Assembly: GCA_003164035.1 (NCBI GenBank)
Contig: PLRS01000045.1
Span: 1 to 64,000, forward strand
Reading direction: 5' to 3'
Origin: Bryobacterales bacterium
GTDB taxonomy: Bacteria; Acidobacteriota; Terriglobia; Bryobacterales; Bryobacteraceae
Length of the DNA stretch: 64,000 nt
Positions 37,353 to 46,951 of this stretch are shown in pieces. Positions within the stretch are counted from its first letter, which is position 1. The number at the start of each line of letters is the position of its first letter. The notes beneath the pieces are model-generated. The model was not told where the DNA came from. It worked only from the letters and a program-made list of their open reading frames with translations, and made no database searches. The position numbers and the translations under genes are program-made.

Positions 37353-38927
37353 ATGTTCGCCACCGAAGAAAACTCGATCCGGATCGGCGCTCCACTGACG
37401 GGAGCGCAGCAATCCATTCTCAGCCCGGAAGCCGTCCGCTTTCTGGGAAAGCTGGCGCGGGCCTTCGAACCCCGCCGCCGCGAGCTGGTCGCCGCCAGAC
37501 GCCTGCGCCAGCGGGAAATCGACGCCGGAGCCATGCCGGAGTTCTTGCCCTCCACGGCGCAGATCCGCGCCGGCGACTGGCAGGTGGCGCCTATCCCGGC
37601 GGACCTTCTCGACCGCCGCGTCGAAATCACCGGTCCGGTCGAGCGCAAGATGATTATCAACGCGCTCAATTCCGGAGCCAAGGTCTTCATGGCCGATTTC
37701 GAGGATTCCAACTCGCCCACGTGGAGCAACGCGATGGAAGGGCAGGTCAACCTGCGCGACGCCGTACGCGGCACCATCGCCTACACCAGTCCGGAAGGCA
37801 AACGCTATGAGGTGGGCCCAACACCGGCGGTGTTGATGGTCCGCCCGCGCGGCTGGCACCTGGTGGAAAAGCACTTTCTGATCGATGGCGAGCCCATCTC
37901 GGCATCGCTATTCGATTTCGGCCTGTTCTTCTTCCACAATGCCAGCGCCCTGATCGCCAAGGGCACGGGCCCGTATTTCTACCTGCCCAAGCTCGAAAGC
38001 CATCTGGAAGCGCGGCTGTGGAACGACGTTTTCCTCGCGGCGCAGAGCGAGCTGGGTATTCCGCGCGGCACCATCCGCGCCACCGTGCTCATCGAAACCA
38101 TCCTCGCCGCCTTCGAGATGGACGAAATCCTCTGGGAGCTGCGGGAACACTCGGCGGGGCTGAATTGCGGGCGCTGGGACTACATTTTCAGCTTCATCAA
38201 GAAGTTTCGCAACCGGCCGGATTTCCTGCTGCCGGACCGCGCCCAGGTGACCATGGACCGCGATTTTCTGCGGGCGTACGTGGACCTGCTGATCCAGACG
38301 TGCCACCGGCGCGGCGTGCACGCCATGGGCGGGATGGCGGCGCAGATTCCCATCAAGAACGACGCCGAAGCCAATCGCGTCGCACTCGAGAAAGTGCGCC
38401 AGGACAAACTGCGCGAGGTGCGTGCCGGCCACGACGGCACCTGGGTGGCACACCCCGGGCTGGTATCGATTGCCCGCGAAGTCTTCGACAGCTTCATGCC
38501 GTCCCCCAACCAGATCGAAAAGAAGACCACCGCCGAAATCGGCGCCGCGGATCTGTTGCGCGTTCCCAAAGGCGAAATTACCCGGGAGGGGCTGAACCGC
38601 AATATCGACGTAGGGCTGCAGTATCTGGCCACCTGGCTTTGCGGCAACGGCTGCGTGCCGATCTACAACCTGATGGAAGATGCCGCCACGGCCGAAATCT
38701 CGCGGGCGCAAATCTGGCAATGGATCAAGTACGCGGCGCGCCTGGAAGACGGACAAACGGTCACACCGACCATGGTGCGCGAAACGCTGGAGCAACAGCG
38801 CGAGCGGCTCAGCCGGCAACTGCCGGCGCGGGAACTGTCGCTCGCCTGCGGCTTGTTCGAACGAATGATGACCAGCCCGGAGTTCCCCGAATTCCTGACG
38901 TTGAGCGCCTACGAGTCGCTCGACTAG
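37353..38927 (+). CDS. aceB: Malate synthase A
   Basis: This protein of about 524 residues condenses glyoxylate and acetyl-CoA to malate. It has [17 protein letters not shown] and [13 protein letters not shown], and the C-terminal [17 protein letters not shown] carries the catalytic region. The length is that of the A (non-G) isoform. The start is the ATG at 37353, with AGGGG upstream; an earlier in-frame codon at 37287 adds 22 unsupported residues. No isocitrate lyase is in the window, so the other half of the glyoxylate shunt must be elsewhere. Confidence 0.94.
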   Translation: MFATEENSIRIGAPLTGAQQSILSPEAVRFLGKLARAFEPRRRELVAARRLRQREIDAGAMPEFLPSTAQIRAGDWQVAPIPADLLDRRVEITGPVERKMIINALNSGAKVFMADFEDSNSPTWSNAMEGQVNLRDAVRGTIAYTSPEGKRYEVGPTPAVLMVRPRGWHLVEKHFLIDGEPISASLFDFGLFFFHNASALIAKGTGPYFYLPKLESHLEARLWNDVFLAAQSELGIPRGTIRATVLIETILAAFEMDEILWELREHSAGLNCGRWDYIFSFIKKFRNRPDFLLPDRAQVTMDRDFLRAYVDLLIQTCHRRGVHAMGGMAAQIPIKNDAEANRVALEKVRQDKLREVRAGHDGTWVAHPGLVSIAREVFDSFMPSPNQIEKKTTAEIGAADLLRVPKGEITREGLNRNIDVGLQYLATWLCGNGCVPIYNLMEDAATAEISRAQIWQWIKYAARLEDGQTVTPTMVRETLEQQRERLSRQLPARELSLACGLFERMMTSPEFPEFLTLSAYESLD

Positions 38928-38961
38928 TCGATTGTGGTATTAGCGCCAAACCGGAGCGTCG

Positions 38962-39663
38962 ATGAAAGAACTCGCACTGCTGTTTGGGTTGACCGCCGCC
39001 ATTATGGCGCAGGAGTTTGAAGTTGCGTCGATCCATCGGGCGGTGGAAGATTTCGGCGCCAACATCCACGGCGATAAGGGGCATTATCGGGTTCACAATT
39101 TCACGCTGAAGAGGCTCATTGCGATGGCATGGGGTGTCGACGGTAGTGAGGTAATCGGAGGTCCGAACTGGGTCGGTTCGGACCACTGGGACATCACCGC
39201 GAAGATGCCGGCGGAGTATGCCACGCGTCCGCAGGATCAATTCCTGAAGAAGATGATTCAGAACCTGCTAGCCGACCGCTTCCGGCTGACAATTCATCGC
39301 GAAACGCGCCAAGTGTCTGGCTTTGCTTTGGTTGTGGCGAAGAACGGACCTAAGATGGCCGTGGCGACGCCGCACGAGGAGAACCAGCTCCAAGGGGATA
39401 ACAGGTATCTCAAAGCTACCGATTTTACGATGGAGGAGCTTGCGCACATTCTTTCGGTTGATGGAAGGCTTGTCGTCGACAAGACCGGCTTGACGGGTGG
39501 ATACGATTTCGAGATCCATTGCGCGATGGACAATGACTCATCGAGTGACCAGCCATCCATCTTCACCGCGCTTCAGGAACAGCTTGGTTTGAAGCTCGAA
39601 TCCGCCAAGATTCCGATTCAGGCAGTCGTTATCGACCGTGCGGACAAGCCGAAGGAGAACTGA
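38962..39663 (+). CDS. TIGR03435-type secreted soil protein
   Basis: This 233-residue protein has a short N-terminal hydrophobic segment (LALLFGLTAAIMAQ). It is followed by F-E-V-A-S-I-H-R, then N-F-T-L-K-R-L-I-A-M-A-W, and WDITAKMPAE. The middle has L-L-A-D-R-F-R-L-T-I-H-R-E-T, and the end V-D-K-T-G-L-T-G-G-Y-D-F. These are the marks of TIGR03435, a family expanded in Solibacter and relatives and rare elsewhere. It is probably exported; the function is unknown. Confidence 0.9.
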   Translation: MKELALLFGLTAAIMAQEFEVASIHRAVEDFGANIHGDKGHYRVHNFTLKRLIAMAWGVDGSEVIGGPNWVGSDHWDITAKMPAEYATRPQDQFLKKMIQNLLADRFRLTIHRETRQVSGFALVVAKNGPKMAVATPHEENQLQGDNRYLKATDFTMEELAHILSVDGRLVVDKTGLTGGYDFEIHCAMDNDSSSDQPSIFTALQEQLGLKLESAKIPIQAVVIDRADKPKEN

Positions 39664-39981
39664 TATGGAGCGACCTTGTCAACCCTTCAGGGACCAGGTT
39701 TTGAGTTTTCTGGTTTCGAGTAAGAACCTGTCCTGTTCCCGCCGGAGTTGCCCGTCGCGGTAGCTACCTGGCCGGAACGGCGCGCAGCCGTCAAGGGCGC
39801 GCCGCTGTTTAGCGCGGCGTAGTGCAGCGCATTCGGTCCCTCTACTTCTGGAAAGGTCGATTGTGAGCCAATCCGATTGATGTTGTAATAAGAGCGTCCG
39901 GTCCGAAAATTCCGAATAAGCCTGCTGGGCGCCGCGTACGGTTCAGCGCGGCACGGGTGAGCGAGGCATGTCTGAAAAAGT
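39664..39981 (+). promoter_or_regulatory. Spacer with leuA promoter and tandem-duplicated start region
   Basis: No convincing gene is seen in these 318 bases. A promoter TTGTGA (39861-39866), 17 bases, TGTAAT (39884-39889) points to leuA. The sequence ATGTCTGAAAAAGT occurs twice in tandem at 39968-39981 and 39982-39995. The first copy opens a nine-codon reading frame (MSEKVCLKK, 39968-39997) that overlaps the leuA start in another frame. Confidence 0.55.
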
Positions 39982-41547
39982 ATGTCTGAAAAAGTAGCCG
40001 TATTCGACACCACGTTGAGAGACGGAGAACAGGCGGCTGGAACGCGCCTGGGAAGCCGCGAGAAGCTCATCATCGCCAGGCAACTGGCGCAATTGAACGT
40101 CGACGTGATCGAAGCCGGGTATCCGGCCTCTTCACCCGAGGATTTCGAGGCCGTGCAACTGATTGGGCGCCAGATCCAAGGGCCCTCCATCTGCGCGCTC
40201 TCCCGTGCCGTGGCCAGCGACATCGAGGCCTGCGGCAAGGCGCTGGCCCAAGCGAAACGGCCCCGCATCCACACCGGCATCGGTGCCTCCGATATCCACA
40301 TCGCCGGCAAGTTCCAGGACGAGCGCTACGGCAAGACGCTGGCCGACAAGAAGGGGAAGATCCTCGAAATGGCGGTCGATGCCGTCAAGCTGGCGCGGCA
40401 GTTCGCCGACGACGTCGAGTTCTACGCCGAAGACGCCGGCCGCGCGGATCCGGATTACCTGTTCACCATGATTGCGGCCGCCATCGACGCCGGAGCCACC
40501 GTGGTCAATATTCCCGACACCACCGGCTACACCGTGCCGGAGCAATACGGATCTCTGATTCGGGGCATCCGGGAAAACGTGGCCGGGATCGAGCGCGCCG
40601 TCATCAGCGTTCACTGCCATGACGACCTGGGTATGGCGGTGGCCAACACGCTCTATGGGGTGATCAACGGCGCGCGCCAGGTGGAATGCACCATCAACGG
40701 GCTTGGCGAAAGGGCCGGCAACGCGGCGCTGGAAGAGATTGTGATGGCGCTGCGCACGCGGGTGGACTACTTCGGCGTCGATACCGGCGTCGATGCCCGC
40801 GAACTCTATCGAACCAGCCGCCTGGTTTCCGACCTGCTCGGCATGAAGGTGCCGCCCAACAAGGCTGTGATTGGCGCCAATGCATTTTCTCACAGTTCGG
40901 GCATCCATGTCGACGGATTCCTCAAACAGCGGGAGACCTATGAAATCATGCGGCCCGAGGATGTGGGCATGATGGAGAGCCGGGTGGTGCTCACCGCCCG
41001 GACGGGGCGTCATGGGCTCGGCGATCGGCTCACGAAGTTGGGTTACCCGCTCTCCGAACAGGAACTGGACCAGGCGTACCGGAGATTTCTGACGGTGGCC
41101 GACAAGAAGCAGGAAGTGTTCGACGAGGATCTCCTGGCCATCCTGTATGACGAAATCCACCCGGCGCCGGCGACCTTTGAACTGCAGTACCTGCATATCT
41201 ATAGCGGCACGTCGGCCATTCCGACGGCGACCGTGAGGCTGCGCGTCGGGGACGCCACCGAGGAAGGCGCGGCCATCGGAGACGGTCCCGTGGACGCGGT
41301 CTGCCGGGCGATCGCGCACGTGACCCACACCTCCGCCGAGCTGAAAAGATATGAAATTCGCGGCGTAACCAGCGGCACCGAAGCCATGGGAGAGGTCTCC
41401 GTGCAACTCGAGCAGGGAGGCCGCAAGGTGGTCGGGCGCGGCTCATCCACCGATATCATCGAAGCCAGCGCCAAGGCATATATCGACGGTCTGAACAAGC
41501 TCGCGAGCCTGGCCGCGGCCCTCCCCCGCGCAGCCCTCGCGGAGTAA
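39982..41547 (+). CDS. leuA: 2-isopropylmalate synthase
   Basis: This 521-residue enzyme of leucine biosynthesis condenses acetyl-CoA with 2-ketoisovalerate. The catalytic domain has F-D-T-T-L-R-D-G-E-Q, EAGYPASSPEDFEAV, the metal motif SVHCHDDLGMAVANTL and NGLGERAGNAALEE. The HSSGIHVDGF motif precedes the C-terminal LeuA regulatory domain (about 400-510) for leucine feedback. The length is that of the short LeuA type. The start is the second of two duplicated ATG copies, which alone keeps the frame. Confidence 0.94.
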   Translation: MSEKVAVFDTTLRDGEQAAGTRLGSREKLIIARQLAQLNVDVIEAGYPASSPEDFEAVQLIGRQIQGPSICALSRAVASDIEACGKALAQAKRPRIHTGIGASDIHIAGKFQDERYGKTLADKKGKILEMAVDAVKLARQFADDVEFYAEDAGRADPDYLFTMIAAAIDAGATVVNIPDTTGYTVPEQYGSLIRGIRENVAGIERAVISVHCHDDLGMAVANTLYGVINGARQVECTINGLGERAGNAALEEIVMALRTRVDYFGVDTGVDARELYRTSRLVSDLLGMKVPPNKAVIGANAFSHSSGIHVDGFLKQRETYEIMRPEDVGMMESRVVLTARTGRHGLGDRLTKLGYPLSEQELDQAYRRFLTVADKKQEVFDEDLLAILYDEIHPAPATFELQYLHIYSGTSAIPTATVRLRVGDATEEGAAIGDGPVDAVCRAIAHVTHTSAELKRYEIRGVTSGTEAMGEVSVQLEQGGRKVVGRGSSTDIIEASAKAYIDGLNKLASLAAALPRAALAE

Positions 41548-41612
41548 GTACGCGGTTTCGCAATTACGATTGCGGACTTTGGAGCCGTGTGCGCAGCCGC
41601 TGGGCGCTGGGG

Positions 41613-41657
41613 CGCCGGTTACCAACCGGCGGGCAGGCGGAACCGCCTGCTCCACCA
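41613..41657. repeat. Hairpin plus half copy of palindromic family C (C3)
   Basis: A perfect 8-base stem with a 3-base loop (41613-41631) runs directly into CAGGCGGAACCGCCTG (41634-41649), the self-complementary arm of family C, followed by the family word CTCCACCA. The second arm is missing. It lies in the leuA-to-transporter spacer. Confidence 0.75.
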
Positions 41658-41715
41658 CCGGAGGCAAATCCCGCCGATAATCGGCCGCGTCACTGCATTA
41701 TGATGGAGGACTGCC

Positions 41716-43044
41716 ATGAAGCTGAATTCCTTTCTACTCCGCAGTACCATCGTGGCCGCTCTAGGCGGTCTGCTGTTCGGTTTCGATACGGCTGTGATCA
41801 GCGGCGCGACGCACGCGCTGACCGCGGTCTTCGGTCTGTCGCCGGCCATGCTCGGGATCACGGTATCGGTCGCGCTGTGGGGTACGGTGGTGGGATCGAT
41901 GTTCGCCGGTGTGCCGGGGGACCGCATCGGCCGCCGCGACAGCCTGCGCTGGCTGGCGGTCTGCTACCTGGTTTCGGCGCTGGGCTGCGCCTTTGCCTGG
42001 GACTGGTCGTCGCTGGTGGTGTTCCGCTTCATCGGCGGTCTGGGAATCGGCGGATCTTCCGTGCTCGGTCCCATGTATATCGCCGAAATCGCGCCGGCCA
42101 AATGGCGGGGCCGGCTGGTGGGTTTCTTTCAATTCAATGTGGTGGCCGGCATTCTGGTGGCGTATCTTTCCAATTACGCGCTGGGCGTGGCCGGTCTGGG
42201 CGGCGCCGAGTGGCGCTGGAAACTCGGCGTTGCGGCCCTGCCGGCGCTGTTCTTTTTCCTGATGCTGTTCGGTATCCCGCGTAGCCCGCGCTGGCTGGCC
42301 CAGAAGCGGCGCGAAACCGAAGCGCTCCAGGTGCTGAAAATCGTTGGGGAAGAGGATCCCGACCGCGCGCTGGCCGAAATCGTCGCTTCCATCGACGCCG
42401 AGCACGGCCACGGCGAAGAACCGCTGTTTTCCGCCAAGTATCGGTTGCCGATCCTGCTGGCCGTTTCCCTGGCCATGTTCAACCAGTTCTCCGGCATCAA
42501 CGCTGTTCTCTATTACCTGAACGATATCTTCGCCAAGGCCGGCTTCAGTAAGGTGTCCGGAGACCTGCAGGCCGTAGCGGTCGGCGCCACCAACCTGCTT
42601 TTCACCATCATGGCCATGTCCGTAATCGACCGGATCGGGCGCAGGACTCTGCTCTTAATCGGGTCCGTCGGCACCGCCCTGGCGCAAGCCGGCGTGGCGT
42701 ACGTTTTCTTCACCGCGCATCACGAAGGGCTGCTGGTGTGGTGTCTGGTCACCTTTGTGGGCTTTTTCGGCTTTTCGCAGGGCGCGGTGATCTGGGTCTA
42801 CCTCAGCGAAATCTTCCCCAACCGTGTGCGAGCCAAAGGCCAGAGCCTGGGCAGCGCCACGCACTGGGTCATGAACGCGGTGATTTCGGCCGTGTTCCCC
42901 TTGCTCGCCGCCAAGAGCGGGGGCGCGCCGTTCGCCTTCTTCGCCACCATGATCGTGGTGCAGTTCTTCGTGGTGTTGTTCTTTTTTCCCGAAACCAAGG
43001 GCACCTCGCTGGAACAGATGCAGAAGCGGCTGGGAATTGCATAA
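41716..43044 (+). CDS. MFS sugar porter family transporter
   Basis: This 442-residue, 12-helix transporter has the sugar porter marks: GGLLFGFDTAVISGA in helix 1, D-R-I-G-R-R-D between helices 2 and 3, S-P-R-W-L at the end of helix 6, Q-F-S-G-I-N-A-V-L-Y-Y in helix 7, D-R-I-G-R-R-T, and P-E-T-K-G-T at the C-terminus. It would import a hexose, pentose or inositol with H+; the IolT/XylE branch is the closest by eye. GGAGGA lies before the ATG. It precedes the paired outer membrane receptors, which may serve the same sugar. Confidence 0.93.
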   Translation: MKLNSFLLRSTIVAALGGLLFGFDTAVISGATHALTAVFGLSPAMLGITVSVALWGTVVGSMFAGVPGDRIGRRDSLRWLAVCYLVSALGCAFAWDWSSLVVFRFIGGLGIGGSSVLGPMYIAEIAPAKWRGRLVGFFQFNVVAGILVAYLSNYALGVAGLGGAEWRWKLGVAALPALFFFLMLFGIPRSPRWLAQKRRETEALQVLKIVGEEDPDRALAEIVASIDAEHGHGEEPLFSAKYRLPILLAVSLAMFNQFSGINAVLYYLNDIFAKAGFSKVSGDLQAVAVGATNLLFTIMAMSVIDRIGRRTLLLIGSVGTALAQAGVAYVFFTAHHEGLLVWCLVTFVGFFGFSQGAVIWVYLSEIFPNRVRAKGQSLGSATHWVMNAVISAVFPLLAAKSGGAPFAFFATMIVVQFFVVLFFFPETKGTSLEQMQKRLGIA

Positions 43045-43155
43045 GGCTTTCAGCCATCGGCGATCGGCTTTCGCCTAAGCGCTCACTTTCGGAATTACGG
43101 TGACGTGTTCGGGCGCGGCAACCGCTCCCTGGAAACCTGTGAAAAAATCACAAAT

Positions 43156-43228
43156 CGCAGGCGGAACCGCCTGCGCCACCAAAGCAGGTGCATTGTTTTC
43201 AATGGTGGAGCAGGCGGTTCCGCCTGTC
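43156..43228. repeat. Palindromic repeat family C, copy C1
   Basis: In this 73-base element each end (CAGGCGGAACCGCCTG and CAGGCGGTTCCGCCTG) is self-complementary and complementary to the other end. The copy at 60366-60438 is the same length in the opposite orientation and differs at about six positions by eye. It lies in the 425-base spacer 43045-43469, which holds no gene. A family A fragment is at about 43115-43128. Confidence 0.9.
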
Positions 43229-43283
43229 CAGCGCGGTTCGGTCTGATGCCCCTTCAGGTTGTACACGAACCGGGATTTACTCT

Positions 43284-43302
43284 TTAACAGTTCTTAACCG
43301 TT
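43284..43302 (+). promoter_or_regulatory. Direct repeat TTAACAGTT / TTAACCGTT upstream of the first receptor
   Basis: Two nine-base words start 10 bases apart (43284 and 43294), about 168 bases before the receptor start. Direct repeats at one helical turn are the form bound by OmpR/PhoB-type response regulators; the TTAACA word also resembles Gram-positive PhoP boxes. The factor is unknown. Confidence 0.35.
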
Positions 43303-43469
43303 ACATCGGTATCCGTTCTTACCGGGGGAGACGCCTTTAGGAGTATGAGCGGCTACAAGAGCGGTCCGATCGGTTCGAGCCTTCCTGTGCCGCCACTCTA
43401 GGAAATCGATCAAGTCAAAAACACCGGGGACGCCACGGGTGCGCACCCGGAAAAGAACGGAGGACGATT

Positions 43470-46400
43470 GTGTCTGCACGAAGGATTCTGCTATGGCTGG
43501 TTGCGGTGAGCGCGCTGGTTGCCTGCGCCGCGGCACAGCAGGTGTCGAACGGAACGGTGAAGGGAGTCCTGATGGACGATTCGGGTGCGGTGATTCCGGC
43601 CGTAAACGTGACTCTATCCGGCAACGGGGTTTCCAGGACTGGACAAACGCAGACGGACGGCAGCTACTCGTTTGCGGGCCTGGCGCCGGGGCAATATAAC
43701 GTCTCGGTAAGCGTCGCCGGTTTTGCGCCCTTCTCCAAAGCGGTCGCGGTGGCGGGCGGCAGCGCCGTCCAGGTTCCTATCCAACTTTCCATTCGGGCGC
43801 AAAAGCAGGAAGTGACGGTACAAGGCGAAACCGCCGCGCAGGTGAGCGTCGAACCGGATAACAACGCTACGGCCCTGGTGGTGAAGGGCTCCGACCTGGA
43901 AGCGCTGCCGGACGACCCGGACGATCTATCCGATGCGCTGCAGGCCCTGGCCGGGCCAGGCGCCGGGCCCAATGGCGGCCAGATCTATATCGATGGTTTC
44001 AGCGGCGGCCAGTTGCCGCCCAAAGAATCCATCCGCGAGATCCGGATCAACCAGAATCCTTTTTCCGCCGAGTACGACCGGCTCGGTTTCGGCCGCATCG
44101 AAATTCTGACCAAGCCCGGCACCGACAAACTGCGCGGCGCGCTGTCGTTGATGGATAGCGACGGGGTGTTCAATTCCCGCAACCCCTTTTCCAACATCAA
44201 GCCGGATTTCTCCAATCGCATGGAAGCGGCTTACCTGGGCGGCTCGCTCAGCAAGAAAGCGTCTTTCTTCGTGGATTTCAACCGCCGCGACGTCGAGAAC
44301 AACTCGATCGTGGTGGCTCAATATTTCAACGCTGCCACGCTGACCCAGTCGGGCATCAATACCGCGGTTCTGGCGCCTTCCACTTTCATGATTATTGCGC
44401 CGCGCCTCGATTACCAACTCACCACCAACAACACGCTTACGGTGCGCGTGGACGAACGGCTGAATTCGGCGGATAACAGCGGCGTGGGCGGCACCAGGCT
44501 GCCGGCGCCGTACTCCAGCCTGGGCTATAACAACACCGGCAACGGGCAGAACATCATGGTGACCGAGAGCGCGATACTGGGTCCCAAGGTGGTCAATGAG
44601 ACGCGCTTCCAGTTCTTCCGCAACTGGTCGGCGAGCGCCGGCAACCTGATTCCGCAGATCGACGTGGCCGGCTCCTTCGTGGCCGGGGGCAACGGCCTGG
44701 GCAACACCCATGACCTCAGCCGCCACCTCGAACTGCAGAACATCACTTCGGTGTCGCATGGCGTCCACACGCTCCGTTTCGGCGCGCGCGTGCGGCGCGA
44801 CGGCGATCAGAGCAATCAGCCCAACGGATTCAACGGCACGTTCAACTTCCTGGGAGGGGTGGAGCCGGAACTTAATTCGGCCAACCAGATTGTCTACGAT
44901 TCCAGCGGCAACCCGGTCACCGAGACGCTCACCTCGCTCCAGCAGTACGAGCGGAACGTGCTGCTCACCCAAGCCGGATTCAGCCAAACCGCGATTCAGG
45001 CGCTTGGCGGCGGTCCTTCGATGTTCACCATTCAGGCCGGCCAATCGTATATCGGCCGCTACCGCTACGACGGGTCTCCTTTTTTCCAGGACGATTGGAG
45101 GGTGCGGCCCAACCTCACGCTCAGTCTGGGCCTGCGCTACGAGGTGCAAACCCTGGTAAGCGATCATCGCGACTGGGCGCCGCGCCTCGGTTTTGCCTGG
45201 GCGCCCGGCAGCGCGCGCAACGGCAAACAGAAGACCGTGATCCGCGGCGGCTTCGGATTCTTTTACGACCGCATCGGGACTTCCCTGTTTGAAACCGCCG
45301 CCCTCGACAACGGCGTCAACCAATTGCAGTATACGGTCTATAATCCGACTTTTTACCCCAATATTCCGGCACTTTCCTCGCTGAGCGCGGGGCAGAACAC
45401 GAGATACATCGTCGATCCCAAGCTGCGCGCCGATTACAGCATGCAGGCGGCTCTCGGGGTGGAACGCCAGTTGCCGCGCAACACCACCGTGTCGCTGACG
45501 TATTCCTTCAATCGCTCCGTACACCTGGCGCAGACCGTGCCCATCAACACGCCGCTGCCCGGCAGCTTCGATCCGTCTCAGTCTCTCAGCGCAACCAACG
45601 GCGTTTTTCCGTACGGCTACTCCGCGGGCACGATTTTCGAAGACGAATCCGGCGGTTACATGCGGCAGCATTTGTTGATGGCCAATTTCAATACGCGTTT
45701 CAGCAGCCGCGTGTCGCTGTTCGGAAATTATACCCTGGGCTACGCCGACGACATTCCCTCCACGCCGACCGATCCTTACGACTTCCGTCTGGATTGGGGA
45801 ACCTCCAGTTTTAATCGCCGCCAGAATTTCATGTTGATGGGCAACGTAGTGGGACCCAAGAATATTCGCCTGGCTCCGTTCGTGGCTTTGCGTTCCGGTC
45901 AGCCTTACGACGTTCTGGCGGGTGAAGATCTGTACGGAGACACGGAGACGAACGCGCGGGCGGCCTTCGTTTCGCGCGCCACCTGCTCCAGCGTGACGGC
46001 TTCCGGCGATAACGTCTGTTCGCCCTACGGCACGTTCACGAGCAGCTACGCGGTCTCGAGCACCGGCAGCGTGGTACCGCGCAACTATCTGACCATGCCG
46101 GGACTGATATCCATCAACCTGCGCGTCTATCGGACCTGGGGATTCGGCGGGAACAAGAAGGTCAAGGCGAGCACGCAGGCGGAAAGCGGGCCTCCGGGCA
46201 GCCCCGGCGTGATGGCAATGGCTGGCCGAGGCGGTCCCGGCGGTGGCGGCCCGCCTCCCGGCGGCGGTCCGGGCGGACCAGGCGGCGGACCAGGCGGTCC
46301 CGGTGGACCCATGGGCGGCGGCTCCAGCGAGCATCCCTACAACGTGACCCTCTCGCTGAACGTCGAAAACCTGTTCAACCATTTCAACCCGTCCGGCTAC

Positions 46401-46541
46401 CAGGGCGTGATCACCAGCCCGTACTTTTTGGAAGCGACCTCGGTGAATACGGGCTTCGGCGGCGGCGGTCCCGGCGGCGGGCAAAGCGGCAGCGTGGCCA
46501 ACAACCGACGCATCCAGTTGGGTCTGAGATTCACGTTTTAG
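43470..46541 (+). CDS. TonB-dependent receptor-like outer membrane protein, first tandem paralogue
   Basis: The protein has 1023 residues starting at GTG with GGAGG just upstream. A signal peptide ends in A-A-A-Q-Q. Residues about 25-110 are a carboxypeptidase-regulatory-like (CarboxypepD_reg) domain with GTVKGVLMDDSGAVIPAVNV and G-S-Y-S-F-A-G-L-A-P-G-Q-Y. A plug-like region follows, with FSGGQLPPKESIREIRINQN and L-T-K-P-G-T-D-K-L-R-G. The rest is a beta-barrel ending in R-R-I-Q-L-G-L-R-F-T-F. A Gly/Pro-rich run at about 905-945 breaks the barrel. Such proteins import glycans or other large substrates in Acidobacteria. A close paralogue follows at 46952. Confidence 0.9.
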   Translation: MSARRILLWLVAVSALVACAAAQQVSNGTVKGVLMDDSGAVIPAVNVTLSGNGVSRTGQTQTDGSYSFAGLAPGQYNVSVSVAGFAPFSKAVAVAGGSAVQVPIQLSIRAQKQEVTVQGETAAQVSVEPDNNATALVVKGSDLEALPDDPDDLSDALQALAGPGAGPNGGQIYIDGFSGGQLPPKESIREIRINQNPFSAEYDRLGFGRIEILTKPGTDKLRGALSLMDSDGVFNSRNPFSNIKPDFSNRMEAAYLGGSLSKKASFFVDFNRRDVENNSIVVAQYFNAATLTQSGINTAVLAPSTFMIIAPRLDYQLTTNNTLTVRVDERLNSADNSGVGGTRLPAPYSSLGYNNTGNGQNIMVTESAILGPKVVNETRFQFFRNWSASAGNLIPQIDVAGSFVAGGNGLGNTHDLSRHLELQNITSVSHGVHTLRFGARVRRDGDQSNQPNGFNGTFNFLGGVEPELNSANQIVYDSSGNPVTETLTSLQQYERNVLLTQAGFSQTAIQALGGGPSMFTIQAGQSYIGRYRYDGSPFFQDDWRVRPNLTLSLGLRYEVQTLVSDHRDWAPRLGFAWAPGSARNGKQKTVIRGGFGFFYDRIGTSLFETAALDNGVNQLQYTVYNPTFYPNIPALSSLSAGQNTRYIVDPKLRADYSMQAALGVERQLPRNTTVSLTYSFNRSVHLAQTVPINTPLPGSFDPSQSLSATNGVFPYGYSAGTIFEDESGGYMRQHLLMANFNTRFSSRVSLFGNYTLGYADDIPSTPTDPYDFRLDWGTSSFNRRQNFMLMGNVVGPKNIRLAPFVALRSGQPYDVLAGEDLYGDTETNARAAFVSRATCSSVTASGDNVCSPYGTFTSSYAVSSTGSVVPRNYLTMPGLISINLRVYRTWGFGGNKKVKASTQAESGPPGSPGVMAMAGRGGPGGGGPPPGGGPGGPGGGPGGPGGPMGGGSSEHPYNVTLSLNVENLFNHFNPSGYQGVITSPYFLEATSVNTGFGGGGPGGGQSGSVANNRRIQLGLRFTF

Positions 46542-46559
46542 CGGCGGCCGTGCAACGCC

Positions 46560-46693
46560 GACCGGTCGCCCCTCGGTAAGTGGCTGCAAACACGGGGTAC
46601 TTGTGGCCGAGCCGAGGTGGGACAGGCCTCCTGGCCTGTCGGCAGTTGGAAGAGCCGCTTCGCGGCTACGACAGGCCAGGAGGCCTGTCCCAC
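46560..46693. repeat. Partial family A element followed by family B copy B2
   Basis: 46560-46614 matches the inner part of copy A1, including its spacer word GCAAACACG. 46617-46693 is a 77-base family B element with 25-base arms and an inner hairpin. Together they fill part of the 410-base spacer between the two receptors (46542-46951), which contains no gene. Confidence 0.85.
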
Positions 46694-46751
46694 CAAATAC
46701 GCCACACTAAGGTCCCAAACCTCAGATCTGGGTTCAACGGGACCGATTCTT

Positions 46752-46768
46752 TACAGTTATTTACTGTA
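46752..46768. promoter_or_regulatory. Inverted repeat TACAGT-N5-ACTGTA before the second receptor
   Basis: A 6-base inverted repeat in an A/T-rich patch about 185 bases before the GTG start of the second receptor. It may be an operator or hairpin. The final 50 bases before both receptor starts are visibly related to each other, so leader and gene were duplicated together. Confidence 0.35.
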
Positions 46769-46951
46769 CCTCGCGGTTCTTCTTCGTACTATAGGTAACC
46801 GTGGCTGTAGGGGAACCCGTCTTGAAGAATAAGTGGCAGTGTGGCCGGGCCGATTGGCCAGGCTGCGTGGCTACAAATCCGGACCTTGATTTAAGCCGAA
46901 AGCACCGGACACGGCACAGGTTGCGTACCCGGATCGAAACGGGGGACGACC

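Noticed and set aside
39687-40310. Minus-strand frame upstream of and into leuA
   Set aside because: Half of it is antisense to leuA; the remaining part showed no recognisable domain.
43075-43266. Minus-strand frame ending E-H-V-T-V-I-P-K-V-S-A
   Set aside because: It looked like a possible gene remnant but most of it is a family C repeat and a family A fragment; no family was recognised.
43926-46589. Minus-strand open frame of 887 codons opposite the first receptor
   Set aside because: It lies wholly antisense to a clear receptor, and a similar frame opposite the second receptor follows from shared codon use.
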